Origin: Sambucus nigra
Lineage: Eukaryota > Streptophyta > Magnoliopsida > Dipsacales > Adoxaceae
Direction: 5' to 3'
DNA length: 64,000 nt
Assembly: GCA_949130495.1 (NCBI GenBank)
Contig: OX422209.1
Span: 698,289,757 to 698,353,756, forward strand
This document shows positions 24,576-35,692 of the stretch, one piece after another. Under the pieces are notes generated by a model. That model was given only the letters and a program-made list of their open reading frames with translations. It had not been told where the DNA came from and searched no databases. A program made the position numbers and the translations under genes. How positions within the stretch are numbered: the stretch's first letter is position 1; the number at the start of each line of letters is the position of its first letter.

Positions 24576-24592
24576 TTGGTGCCGTCTGTGAG
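24576..24592 (+). promoter_or_regulatory. Primer-binding site of Tat element
   Basis: TTGGTGCCGTCTGTGAG starts two bases after the LTR end. It has the form used by Tat/Retand-type elements, with a tRNA other than initiator Met. Confidence 0.7.
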
Positions 24593-24636
24593 AAACGACT
24601 GAAACTATCGTTTTTCACCAAAACAATTCATCTCCA

Positions 24637-26232
24637 ATGGCTGATAATCCTGAATCCAGTAATCGAAACGCTGGAAACCCCCCAAATCCATCCACTCCTC
24701 CAAGTGTCCAAGATATGGCTGGAATAATGGCTAATTTAGCTCAGGGCCAGACCGCCATACAAGAAACCATGCGACAACTCATACAAACTATCCAGGGTGG
24801 AGCACCCGCCCAGTCAGGACAACGAAGCATTCGGAGGAATACCCAATTACCTTCTTCGCGAACTAGACGAACGTTACTCCCAGAGGAATCTCAATCTAGA
24901 CATTCTGATTCATATCGCACTGATAGATCTAATGATTTTTCTTATCAACTTGGGCGTACTTCCTCAGTACGAGCTACAAACACTCAACAAAATGTCACTC
25001 TATCTCCAGAAAGGACCAGTGCTCTTGAAAGATTGAGTAGAGTCTCTCCCTTTGATCGTTTGGGTCCTAGGATGAATAAAAGTCCCCCTAGGATGGTGTC
25101 GAGGAACTCTCAACGATTCTCTGATTTAAAGGAAGGTTCTGCCCAATCCCGACCAGCTGCTCGTCGTGAAAGATCCCAAGAGGCAAATTCAATACGATCA
25201 GTTGCTTGGACCAACAGGCCCGAGGAGGGAAATGACGCATGGAAAGGCTCTATTCAGAGGTTGGAGGACAGATTAGGGGAAATGGCTAAGGCCAAAAATC
25301 CTCTACAAAGAACTTTTGTCCAAGGGACACCTTTTATCCAAGCAATTGTGGATTTTCCCACACCATCAAAGTTCAAAGCCCCAGTGGTAACACTAAAATA
25401 TGATGGTAAAACTGATCATGTTCTCCATATAGAACAATATCAGGCAACTGCTGATATCTATGATGTTCCAGACGAGATGCGATGCAGGGCGTTTTTAGGA
25501 ACTCTCACTGGATCTGCTCAAATATGGTACAACAATCTTCCTCTGGGGAAGATTGCAACTTTCTTTCAACAGGCCGAGCTCTTTATTGGAAACTTCCGTT
25601 TTGGAGCAAAACCAGTTAAGCGAGTAGCATACTTGTTAAGTGTTAGATAAAAAGCAGGTGATAGCACAAGGGATTATATTACTCGTTTCAATAACGAGAA
25701 GCTCAAAGTTATTGATTACGAGGAAAAGACAGCAATCACTGCTCTGATGAGTGGATTGTTGCCAAATAAATTATACTATACTCTGGCCAAAGATCCACCT
25801 ACGACCATGTCAGAATTAATGGCAAAAGCAACCAAAATCATGAATGTCGAGGAAGCTATGGCTGCAAAGAAGAGCATGGACACTAAGGAGACCAAAGTTG
25901 AGGCTGAGAAGATTGAGAAGAAGGATCAGAAGAATAATGGTGGTAACAAGCAGTCAAAAGCAAAGCAAGCGTTGAAACAGTTGAAGAAATTTGGAAACTA
26001 TACTCCTTTGAAGGTAGATATAATCCATGTTTTAGAAGAAATCAAGAACAGCGAGGGGTTAAACTGGCCTGAGAAAATGAAGACAGATCCTGACAAAAGG
26101 AATAAGGCCAAATATTGCGAGTTCCATAAGGACCATGGTCACACGACCAAAAATTGCATAGCTCTGAAGAATGAAATTGAAGCGCTCATCAGACGAGAAA
26201 AGCTGGCCAAGTATGTTGATCGTAGAAATTGA
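24637..26232 (+). pseudogene. gag: Tat gag, one nonsense codon
   Basis: Starts at ATG 24637 (MADNPESSNRNAG). The N-terminus is a Pro/Ser/Arg-rich, low-complexity region. The Gag core runs from about residue 225 (PTPSKFKAPVVTLKYDGKTD) through GSAQIWYNNLP. A TAA at 25648-25650 replaces one codon; the same frame continues with STRDYITRFNNEKL, MSGLLPNKLYY and AKATKIMNVEEAM. A lysine-rich stretch leads to a Cys/His finger, YCEFHKDHGHTTKNC (about 26113-26157), of the Tat type (C-x2-H, G-H, C). Frame ends at TGA 26230-26232. Gag forms the particle around element RNA. Confidence 0.9.
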
Positions 26233-27340
26233 GGAAAAAACAACGGCCGAGCAAGATAGAGATCTAGATCTCCTCGTTGGGCAGAAGAAAACAAGAAAAG
26301 AGATCACGAAGATGATCTAGAAGACGACCCCGATCTCCCTAAAAGACCAAGACAGCCAGAACGTGAGGTATTTTCAATTCGTTTTGGATCATTTGATTGT
26401 AATGTTATTACAGTGGAGATGCAGGAGGTGGAGACCTCGCTACAGAGATAAAAGCTTACCTCAATGAGGCTCAAGCTTGTTTATACATTCAACGAATAAA
26501 TCTAGCTGAAGATGATCGTCCGAGGAAGGTGAACAAAGATAAACTGGTCATCGGTTTCTCTAAGAACGACCTCGCAGGTGTCCTATATCCTCATGATGAC
26601 CCATTGGTGATCAAAATGAGGATGAAGGAAGTAGTGATTTTAAGAGTATTAGTGGATAATGGCAGCTCGGCGGACATCATGTTCTACTTGTGCTTTGATA
26701 GTTTAAATCTGAAATTGTCTCAGTTGGGCCCTTATCATATGCCCCTCCTCGATTTTACTGGCGAGAAAGTTTTTCCACTTGGGACGATCAAGTTGGATAT
26801 GTTCATCGGTACATGGCCTGCTTGTCGAACAGAAAGAGTGCGCTTTTTTGTGATGGATAAGAATGTCCAGTCAACTTATAATATAATCATGGGAAGGGTT
26901 GGTTTGAAGAAGTTCGAAGCAGTCCCATCTACTGTACATCAATGCCTAAAGTTTCCAACCAACTTTGGAGTAGGAATTGTGAAGGGTGACCAAAAAGTAG
27001 CTCGAGAATGCTACTATTCATCTGCCGAGCAAGAAGAACTAGAAGAGTCTAGGAAAAAGACTACTACCTATCAAGTGGATGAAGGTACAAAAATTGAAAC
27101 ATTAGACCCTAGAGATGAGTCGCAGCTCGTCAAAGGCCAGGTGGTGGAAGCTACTGAAAATGTTATTCTGGACGACGAGCACCCAGAACGGACAACTCAA
27201 ATTGGTGCCTCACTAGATGTATCAATAAAACAAGAGCTGGTAACGTTTCTAAAAAATAGAAGACAAACCTTCGCATGGAGCCACGAAGATATGCCAGAAA
27301 TAGACCCAAATTTCTTGTGTCACGAACTTAATGTGAACAA
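26233..27340 (+). pseudogene. pol: Tat aspartic protease region, frameshifted
   Basis: Between 26233 and 26528 the reading crosses frames. Pieces such as EIKAYLNEAQ and RPRKVNKDKLVIGFSKNDL are recognisable as the Tat protease approach. The frame from 26529 to about 27340 holds the active site LVDNGSSADI (Asp at 26655-26657), GTIKLDMF and the MGRVGLKKFEAVPST segment, in the usual positions for this lineage. Asp-Asn-Gly instead of Asp-Ser/Thr-Gly at the catalytic triad could weaken activity. A one-base shift near 27340 moves the rest of pol to the next frame. Confidence 0.88.
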
Positions 27341-27352
27341 GAAATCAAACCT

Positions 27353-28760
27353 GTGAAGCAGCGAAGAAGAGTGTTCATCCCCGAGAAGAACCAAGTTATA
27401 CAAGAGGAGGTCGAGAAGCTCCAAAAAGCTTGCTTTATTGAAGATGTCAAATATCCAGACTGGTTAGCCAATGTGGTGATGGTAAAGAAGAAGAACAACA
27501 AGTGGAGGATGTGTGTTGACTTCACCGAACTCAACAAGGCATACCCAAAGGATCATTTTCCATTGCCTCGCATTGATCAATTAGTGGACGCTACCTCGGG
27601 ACACGAGCTGTTGAGCTTCATGGATGCTTATTCTGGTTACAACCAGATTAAAATGAAACCTGAAGACATGGAGAGTACCTCTTTTATTACCCTTAGGGGA
27701 ACTTACTGTTATAATGTTATACCTTTTGGTTTGAAAAATGCAGGTGCAACATATCAGTGCCTGATGAACAAAGTGTTTGCAGAGCAAATCAGTCACAATA
27801 TGGAGGTTTATGTTGATGATATGCTGACGAAGAGCAAGAAAGTTGTTGACCATCTAATTGATCTAGGTCAAACCTTTGATCAATTAGATAAATATCAAAT
27901 GAAGTTGAACCCTACCAAGTGCATATTCGGAGTACGAGAAGGCATGTTCCTCGGGTATATTGTCAACCAACGAGGTATTGAAGCAAATCCAGAAAATATT
28001 AAGGCTCTATTGGGGCTACGATCTCCAACGACAAAGAAGGAAGTGCAAAGTCTCACAGGGCGAGTTGCAGCACTTAATAGATTCGTATCACGAGCAACTA
28101 ATAGATGCCTCCAATTCTTCAAAACACTCTGAAAAACGTTTGAATGGAATGATGAATGCGAGAAAGCCTTTCAAGAGTTAAAGAAATACTTAGGAGCACC
28201 CCCACTGTTGTCCAGGCCAATGATGGGAGAAAGATTGTACTTGTATCTGGCAGTTTCGGAAAATGCAGTTAGCTCGGCATTGATAAGAATGGAGGATGGA
28301 GTGAAAAAACCAATTTATTACACTAGCAAGGCCTTCCGAGGAGCAGAGATCAGATATCCAAGACTAGAAAAGTTGGCACTAGTGTTGATCGAAGCGAGTA
28401 GAAGAATGAGACCATACTTCCAGGCTCATACCATAGTTGTGTATACCGATATGCCGTTGAGGCAAGATCTTCATAAACCAGAAAAATCAAGGAGATTGAT
28501 GTACTAGGCAGTAGAACTTGGTGAATATGATATAATTTATGAGCCTAGGTCGCCACTTAAAGGGCAAGAAGTAGCAGATTTTATCGCAGAATTCACTTAT
28601 CCTGACACCTCCAAGGAGCAAAAGCTAAATACCGACCAACCTGTGGATGTTACAGGATCATCAAATTCAAACCCCGATCAACTTAAGTCAGTTGACGATC
28701 AGGAGGAGATGGTCGACGAGCAGTAAGAACTACTAGAGGAGGATAAAAGGAAGCAATAAA
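27353..28760 (+). pseudogene. pol: Tat reverse transcriptase and first RNase H
   Basis: RT motifs in order: VVMVKKKNNKWRMCVDFTEL (about 27473-27532), FPLPRIDQLVD, FMDAYSGYNQI with the first catalytic Asp, FGLKNAGATYQ, and an intact YVDD at 27809-27820. Thumb and connection follow. TGA at 28130-28132 interrupts it. The first RNase H (28208-28507) reads LYLYLAVS where active RNase H has an Asp, so its first catalytic residue is lost, as often in Tat elements; YPRLEKLALVL and VVYTDMPL remain. Further stops lie at 28505-28507 and in the linker near 28720-28760. Neighbours are the protease upstream and the second RNase H downstream. Confidence 0.92.
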
Positions 28761-30517
28761 TATTCCACCGAGGAACTCTGTCCGATCAAAAATTTGAGTA
28801 CAAGGTACCTATATGGAATCTGTATGTGGATGGCTCATCTTGCAGTACAGGCTGTGGGGCAGGGATTGTTTTAAACAGTCTGGATGAAATCGATGTGGAG
28901 TATGCTCTATGCTTTCAATTTAAGGCTTTTAACAATGAGGCTGAATATAAAGCTATGATTGCAGGTCTTAGTTTAGCAAAAACCATGGGGGCAGAGCAGA
29001 TCATCGTATTCAGTGACTCACAGTTGATCGTAAATCAAATGCTGGGAGTGTATGCTACAAAGGGAGAATTGATGATCAAGTATCATGAAAAATCGATAGA
29101 GATTGTATTGAGCTTTAACGCTGTGCAATTAATTAGAACACCAAGATTGGAGAATGCAAGAGCAGATGCTTTAGCTCGGTTAGCCTCAACCACACGCACC
29201 GAGCTACGAAGAACAATTCCAATAGAGATTTTGGCTAGTAAGAGCATCGACGAAGATTTAATGATGAACTTTATTACCATTGATTTAGGACCATCTTGGA
29301 TGGATCCCATCAGGGCATATATTGAAGAAGGAGTTTTACCAACTGATAAACTCGCAGCTAAGAAACTAAAGTTTAAAGCTGCTCGGTATGTATTAACTAA
29401 TGGTATTCTATATAGACGAGGAATTATAGCAGGTCTGCAAATATGTGTGCACCCTTCCGAGGTGAAAGACTTGATTGAAGAGGTCCATGAAGGGTCCTGT
29501 GGAGATCATGTAGCAGGTCGAACGCTTTTGCAAAGAGTAATAACGCAAGGATACTATTGGCCAATAATGAGGGCTGATTGTATAGTTTATGCCAAAAAAT
29601 GTGACAAATGTCAACGCTTCTCCTCTATCCGAAGAGCTCCCCAAGCATTTCTAACACCCATTACCTCCCCTTGGCCATTTGCCATGTGGGGAATAGACTT
29701 GGTCGGGACACTCCCAACGACCAAAGGAAGGTTCAAGTACCTCGTAGTCGTTGTGGATTATTTTACTAAATGGGTGGAAGCTGAGCCCCTTATTGATATG
29801 ACATACGACAAGGTGTATCAATTTATATGGAAGAACATCATTTGTAGATATGGTCTTCCTCATGCATTCATCACAGACCATGGAACTCAATTTGATAACG
29901 AGGAGTTCGCTGCATATTGTCATCAGTCAAATATATTAAAAACCCACTCCGCACCAGGCCATCCCCAGAGCAATGGACAAACTGAGGTGATGAACAGAAC
30001 ACTGCTGAATGGTTTGAAAAAAAGACTGGATGATGCGAAGGCAAATTGGATCAATGAGCTACATTCTGTACTGTGGGCTTATCGTACTACACCACGAGCA
30101 GTAACAGAAGAATCTCCATACATGCTGGCATTTGGAAGTGAAGCTGTTATACCTGCCGAGCTAGGTCTCCCCACACACAGAGTGCTAAATTTCAATTCTC
30201 CTGTCAGTGATTTGATGAGAAGATTAGACTCGGATATGCTCGAGGAAGTTAGAGAAGAAGCAGCAATCAGGAATGCTGCATACCAAAAACGAACAGCTCT
30301 ATTCTACAACAAGATGGTAAAAAAGTGTGATTTGAAGGAAGGAGACTACGTGCTAAAGAAAGTAATTCAAAAGCACAATAAATTGGAAGCTAACTGGCTT
30401 GGACCCTACAGAGTAACATAAGTTGTTCGCCTAGGAACTTACAGGATTGAAACCTTGGATGGGGAAGAATTTAAGAATGCATGGAATGCAGAACATCTAC
30501 GTAAGTATTATCAGTAG
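28761..30517 (+). pseudogene. pol: Tat archaic RNase H and integrase
   Basis: A second RNase H begins LYVDGSSCSTGCGAGIVL (about 28820) and shows all four acidic positions: DGSS, EAEYKAM, FSDSQLIVNQ and ARADALARLA. The integrase has a zinc-binding H...H-C-x2-C (CGDH near 29500, CDKCQ near 29605). The catalytic core has WGIDLVGTLP, FITDHGTQF and NGQTEVMNRTL, giving the D, D, E residues, then WAYRTTPR and TPYMLAFGSEA-like motifs. The frame is open from 28826 to a TAA at 30419-30421. It continues in frame to the natural-looking end (AWNAEHLRKYY) at TAG 30515-30517. This half of pol is nearly intact. Confidence 0.93.
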
Positions 30518-30653
30518 TAGGGATTCCTATGTAAATGAAGTTTTCTTCAGTATGAATAAAGTGTTGAAGTTTTTATCCAATTCTCTCCTTTTGATGAAAT
30601 TTTTTCAGAGTATTAGTGCTACACACTACGCATCAAGTTCAGAACAAACCCTT

Positions 30654-31237
30654 CCAACGACGGTTGGTCGGTCTACCAACTACGGTTGGTCGATAAAAAA
30701 AACCCTCCCAACTACGGTTGGTCGGTCTACCAACTATGGTTGGTCGATAAAATAAAATCCACCACCTACAGTTGGTCGGTAAAATAAACCCTCTCAACTA
30801 CGGTTGGTCGGTCTACCAACTACGGTTGGTCGATAAAATAAACCCTCCCAACTACGGTTGGTCAGTCTACCAACTACGATTGGTCGATAAAATAAAATCC
30901 ACCAACTACGGTTGGTTGGTAAAATAAACCCTCCTAACTACGGTTGGTCGGTCTACCAACTACGGTTGGTCGATAAAACAAACCCTCCCAACTACGGTTG
31001 GTCGGTCTACTAACTACGGTTGGTCGATAAAATAAAATCCACCAACTACGGTTGGTCGGTCTACCCACTACGGTTGGTCGATAAAATAAAATCCACCAAC
31101 TACGGTTGGTCGGTAAAATAAACCCTCCCAACTACGGTTGGTCGGTCTACCAACTACGGTTGGTCGATAAAATAAACCCTCCCAACTACGGTTGGTCGGT
31201 CTACTAACTACGGTTGGTCGATAAAATAAAATCCACC
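30654..31237 (+). repeat. Minisatellite of palindrome doublets after Tat pol
   Basis: A 14-bp near-palindrome CCAACTACGGTTGG recurs in pairs 22 bp apart (for example 30654/30676 and 30708/30730). Pairs are separated by AT-rich spacers of the type TCGATAAAATAAACCCTC, giving a unit of about 54 bp and roughly ten units with point variants and some single-palindrome units. Degenerate copies continue to about 31340. Tandem arrays in the 3' untranslated region are known in Tat/Ogre elements. Confidence 0.93.
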
Positions 31238-31709
31238 AACTTGGGAATAGAAGTTCACCAATTCCGGTTCGTCGGAAATAAAAATCTCAATCCTCTAGTT
31301 GGTCAGTAAGCCAATTTCAATCAACTCCGGTTGTTTAAATACCATGAAGTGTAAGTTGTTCTATTATTTATAATTAAAGATTATTAAATTACTGCAATAA
31401 GATCAGTATGTCACAAGCATATATATATTTACCGACCAACAAGCAAAAACATTCTATAAATAATTTAGAAGAAAATGAAATGACAAAAGACAAATTTTCA
31501 TTCATACTAAGTAAAATTACAAATGACATGTATTACCAAAAATTTTCATTCAAAACAAGAAGGATTACATATGCTGTGGAAAGTAGAAATTATTACATAA
31601 AATCCTATTCTATTGGTTTCTTCCCTTCTGCCTTTGAAACAGGTTCTACTCCAGCAGGAGGATCGTCTAAGGCATAAGGGGAATTTATGAAATTCAGATC
31701 TCGAAGCAT
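31238..31709. other. Spacer between tandem array and antisense gene
   Basis: Holds degenerate array copies to about 31340, then AT-rich sequence without a coding signature. As it lies downstream of the minus-strand coding region, it would be that transcript's 3' flank. Confidence 0.5.
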
Positions 31710-32885
31710 TCAAACATTCATCACTGATGGCCGATCAAGCAGATGCTCAGGGCGAGAAATATCAACATTGGAATGAAGACTGTAGTCGCCGAGATATTTT
31801 GAGATTAAATACTGAGGGATTACCCGAGCAGGAATCCAGCTTATATCTAGTTTAAAAGGTGGCACGGGCAACTCGAGCAATCCAGGGTTATAATAGTCCC
31901 ATAGATAATGGCCCTGCTCCAATTTTAATACACCCAGTGCATTCAGCCATCCTTGTTTATAACCATCATTATTCGCTTTCTGAATTCGATCATCAAGATG
32001 GTAGAGAGCTTCATTATAGTCAGCCATCCAAAACTCTCTAGGCTGTTTATGGAATTGGTAAGTCAACCTTTCCAGCCTCTCGTGGAGATTCTTCACAAAA
32101 TTTTTTTTATTCTCCAAGGCGGATCCTTGTGTGGAAAGTTGCTCGTTAAGGTCCAGAATTTTCTTGGACATCTCTGCCAGAGATTTATTCTTCGCAACCA
32201 ACTGAACTGCTTGATTTTCCAAAGATGCTTGAGTTCTCGCCTCTTTAATAGTAACCCGAGCAGCTCTTACTCGTCCCCGAGAAGCTCTTGCTCGTCCGCG
32301 AGCAGATGTATAGGGTCCAATTCTCTTTAAAGTTTCCAATTCGTCTCTCAAATTAGCATTTTCAACCTCCAGAAACGAGAAACCTTCGTCATTGACAGGG
32401 ACCAAGGCTCCCGAGGTAGACGCTGCAGATTTCAGTTGGGATATCTCTCCTCGCAAGTTATTATTTTCTTGCTCCAGCAGTTTTGCGATCTGCCTATGCT
32501 CTTCAACCGCGTTCTTCAAAGTCCTCTCCCTAACATCATAAGCAACGACTAACTTATCATATCCTTTGTTAGCATTTAGTTGCTGATACTTTTATTCATA
32601 CCCCTGATGCAAAAGGGCAGAAAATTCCTTGTATTGTTGCTGAAGTTCCTCGATGATACCCTGGAGATCTTCAATCATCTCATAATATGCCACATTATTA
32701 GCAACTGCACGGTCGAGCAAGCATTTCAAATATTGATAAGCTTCGACTGCTCGTTTTGAAGTGTCTGGACCAAGGATTTCAATGATTTGAGCTTCAGTCA
32801 AGTCAGTATGGCCAGCCTTGAAGTAATCATTACATTTTTTCATCAGTTCAGTATCATGGGCTGACAAGAGCTCCATTCTAGCCAT
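31710..32885 (-). pseudogene. Tat antisense coding region 2, coiled-coil protein
   Basis: On the minus strand, ATG at 32885-32883 opens a reading (MARMELLSAHDTELMKK). It stays in one frame to 31710 apart from one TAA at 32594-32592, about 390 codons in all. The protein is rich in Leu/Glu/Gln/Lys with long heptad-like stretches (QENNNLRGEISQLKS; SLAEMSKKILDLNEQL), so a coiled coil is likely. An Arg/Ala-rich stretch (ARGRARASRGRVRAARV) could bind nucleic acid. It ends with a Trp/Tyr-rich segment (YKQGWLNALGVL; LWDYYNPG). It begins 168 bp after the stop of antisense region 1 and may be a separate cistron or further exons of one gene. Function is unknown; similar proteins are annotated in plants as 'putative gypsy type transposon' products. 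Confidence 0.65.
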
Positions 32886-33919
32886 ACACTAGCAAAAAGA
32901 AGTGATAAAATGGATCAATAATAAGAACAGAGCAAGAAAAAGGGAGTTAAGATGCACAACCAAAACTTCAAATTTTATTACATCACAAAAAGAGGTACAT
33001 GGTTCAGAATTACATTCAACAACAAAGTATAAAAAAGAAAGGTCCGAACAACTCTACACCTTCTCCTTGCTTCCTAAGACTTCTTTGGGAGGCTTGGACA
33101 AAGAAGTAGGTTGCTCGGGGGGCATGGAAAGTTTCTCAGAAGGTATTGGCAGTTGCTCGATAAAGGTACTGGTAGATTGAAGCTGCTCAGTAGGAGTAAT
33201 AGTTGATTGGGGATGCTCGTAGCGAAGTTCAACAGTAGGTACCTGATCCCCAGCTATCATTGAAGACTCTTCAGAGGCAGCTTCATCTTCTTCTTCTTCT
33301 CCAGGAGAAAGAGGAGGACCATGAACATGGCGTTGAAAAAGTTCTGAACTCTCAGAGACCTTTAGCTCCTGCAGAGTTGTAACCCATCCATCTCTGAAGT
33401 ATTTAACACTAGAAAACTCCATCTGAGAGGACATGGCAGCTAGGCCTTTGTTCCAACCTTTGTCCCAGCCAGCGCTGAAGGACTTCTTAATAGCCAGTTT
33501 TCTCTTTGCCTTCTCTGAAGAAATTCTCTCAGTTTGAAGTTCCTCGGCAGCTTTCATTTTTCTCTCTAGCTCCTTCCTCTGACGATCAGCTTCACGAAGT
33601 CTATCAAGTTCCTCTTCAGCAGTTTTGAGCTTGGTCTCAAGCTCTCCAGCATTTCTGAGCTTTCCCCAAGCTCAGTATTCTTCTTCTCAAATTCTTTTAA
33701 TTTATTCTCCAAACCCTTGGAGGCCTCCACAGCTTCATCTCTCTCTTGCTCGACAGACTTAACTTGTTTCTCCCAAGCAACTTTATCCTCTTCATACTTC
33801 AGACGAGAATCCTTTAAAGATTGGGATAATCCAGTAAAAGCCTCCTCTACACCTCCCGAGGAGATTGACGACTTGATGGCTTCATCCTTCTTCAGAATGG
33901 TATTAAAACATGTTACCAA

Positions 33920-33996
33920 CTGGAAAAATAAAATAACTGTAAGTCAGTACAGGGACATAACATTGAAAAATGAAAGTTTAGATTAGTAATACTTAC
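33920..33996 (-). other. Intron of antisense gene (77 bp)
   Basis: On the minus strand the 5' site reads CCTCA|GTAAGTATT and the 3' site TTTTTCCAG|TTGGTAAC. Both are strong plant consensus sites. Removal joins ...QHIAS to LVTCFN... in phase 0, continuing the open frame, whereas retention gives a stop. Confidence 0.8.
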
Positions 33997-34688
33997 TGAG
34001 GCAATATGTTGAGTTGCCAAGGTGGTAACCCTATCCCGAGAAAGACTGTCTTCAATACCTTGGATCTCAGGGATGATCCAAGACTTCACCGAGCTCATGG
34101 CAGAGCTTGGAGCAACAAAAGTGGGAACACCACTTCCAGCAGTTAGAGGCTGAGAGATGGATTCAACCAATTTATCCGAGGAGATTTTCTTCAATTTCCT
34201 CATGGGAGCAGGAACATTCTCGACCAAGTATGTTGTCTTGGTTGGTGATATAACTATAACCTCGCTTGGAGGAGAAACAACTACAATCTTGCTCGGATCC
34301 ACAGAGGGCTTCTCGGCAACCTTTTTAACAGTAGCAGGGGGGGATGCATCAATATTTCTAGTCCCTTCTTCTGGGACATTTGGCTTATTTTTCTTTGCCT
34401 CTCCAGCAGTAGAGGCAGATTTATCAAAGAAGGCAGGAGCTCTTCTTCTCTTCATTCTGTCACTACGAGGAATATTTAATTCAGGAGAGGAACCTTCAGA
34501 AGCTGGTGCTGGTTCTATGTCACTTATCACTGGATGAGCAGTAAAAGATGAAGTGTAACTCTTGTACTGCAACAAGTACGAGGCTGATCTGATATGTTCG
34601 CCAGCAATAGTTTGGTGCAAATTCCAGATAAGTTTCAAGTGCCTCAAATTGACATCAGTTTCTTTAGGGGATTTCTTTTTGCTATCGA

Positions 34689-34776
34689 CTGCAAATAAAC
34701 AAAAAATCATATGTCAATGACGCATTTTATCAAACACAAAGAAAACATAATTTCGAAAATAAAATAAAATAAAAAC
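34689..34776 (-). other. Intron of antisense gene (about 88 bp)
   Basis: The 3' site on the minus strand is TTTATTTGCAG|TCGATAGC, a strong acceptor after a T-rich tract. The donor is weaker: GGCT|GTTTTTATT, or the adjacent GC donor ATAG|GCTGTT. Either keeps the frame in phase 1 into AVDSKKK-type sequence (shown as xxDSKKK). Confidence 0.65.
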
Positions 34777-35359
34777 AGCCTATCCCATTGCTATAGGGAG
34801 GGCATCTAGGACCCTGATACACATCATTTCCATTTAATGGAGCATGTTGCCAATTTTTCATAACAACCCCATGCTCGAAGTAATCCCTGTTGGCATCAGG
34901 GAGATTGACAACTAAAGCTCTATTTAAAAACCTAGTTTTTAAATAAAAAGTGCTATCACTAACAACCCATCTATAGCAAAACATAATTTCTGGAATTCCT
35001 AAACGAGTTCCATGAATTTGGTTTAGCCTATAAACTCCATTAACTATTCTCCAAGTGTTTTGTGCTATTTTCGCAGGAACAACATAAAAAAACTAACAGA
35101 ACTCCAAACATAAGGGATTTGGAGGAAAAGAAAAGCCACATTCAGCTACAAAGAGACTGGGGAACCAATGTCCCTCAGCCAAACGAAAATAGTCAGAAGG
35201 TTCAGAAAGCTCTTCCAATATGACCCAGGAAGGAATAGAGAAATCAGAACGAAATTTATCAAGCAACTCAACAAGGTAAACCATGATAAAAGAGAAGGAA
35301 GAAGATCTTACAGGAAAAAGATGAATCAGGTGACAACGAACAATGGAAGAAATGAACAC

Positions 35360-35692
35360 ACAATACAGAGAAGAAGTGAAGAAGTTCTAAGATGCAGATT
35401 TGAAAAAGTAAAAGATGATCGAATTTTCTGAAGCGTTTAAATACTTTACCTCGAGAATGGAGAAAAGCAATGATTACCAAGATGGACGATTGCGTATCCG
35501 GCGGCTAAAAAGAAGAAAAAGGCACGAAACACAAAGCGGCTATGGAAATTCAAAATACTTTAAAAGCCTGATACTATGTACTCAAAAAAGGAGTTATGTA
35601 CAACGAACGATTGTATAAAATCCATAAAGTTTAGGTAGCATAAATGTTCCATACTTTTCTTCAACATCAAACCACGAAACATTGGGGGCTTC
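35360..35692. other. Leader of antisense gene and PPT zone
   Basis: Lies between the antisense start and the 3' LTR. On the minus strand, GTATTTAAAC at about 35434-35443 is a TATA-like box about 75 bp upstream of the antisense ATG. On the plus strand the PPT (TTGGGGGCTTC, 35682-35692) abuts the LTR. Confidence 0.45.

Larger units (their letters stand above)
33054..35359 (-). pseudogene. Tat antisense coding region 1 (gypsy-type transposase_28-like), three exons
   Basis: Minus-strand reading in three blocks. Exon 1 (35359-34777) starts with ATG at 35359, or at 35284 (MVYLVELLDKF). It holds a pattern like the 'putative gypsy type transposon' domain: EGHWFPSLF, FSFPPNPLCLEFC and IAQNTWRIVNGV. 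One TAG at 35095-35093 breaks it. Exon 2 (34688-33997) is Ser/Pro/Lys-rich and probably disordered. Exon 3 (33919-33054) is a coiled-coil region with SFSAGWDKGWNKGL and an acidic run, ending in a Pro/Ser-rich tail; it has one frameshift near 33640. Two introns separate the blocks in phase. Known Tat elements carry antisense ORFs, but function is not established. The domain name is from memory of the family pattern. Confidence 0.68.

Noticed and set aside
30654..31237. CRISPR-like appearance of the tandem array
   Set aside because: Spacers are themselves repeated and AT-rich, the setting is a plant retrotransposon, and no cas genes exist.
32902..33180. Plus-strand readings overlapping the antisense Tat genes (also 33717-33986 and 34157-34537)
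   Set aside because: The minus strand shows splice sites, coiled coils and a domain-like pattern, so the plus-strand readings are shadows.
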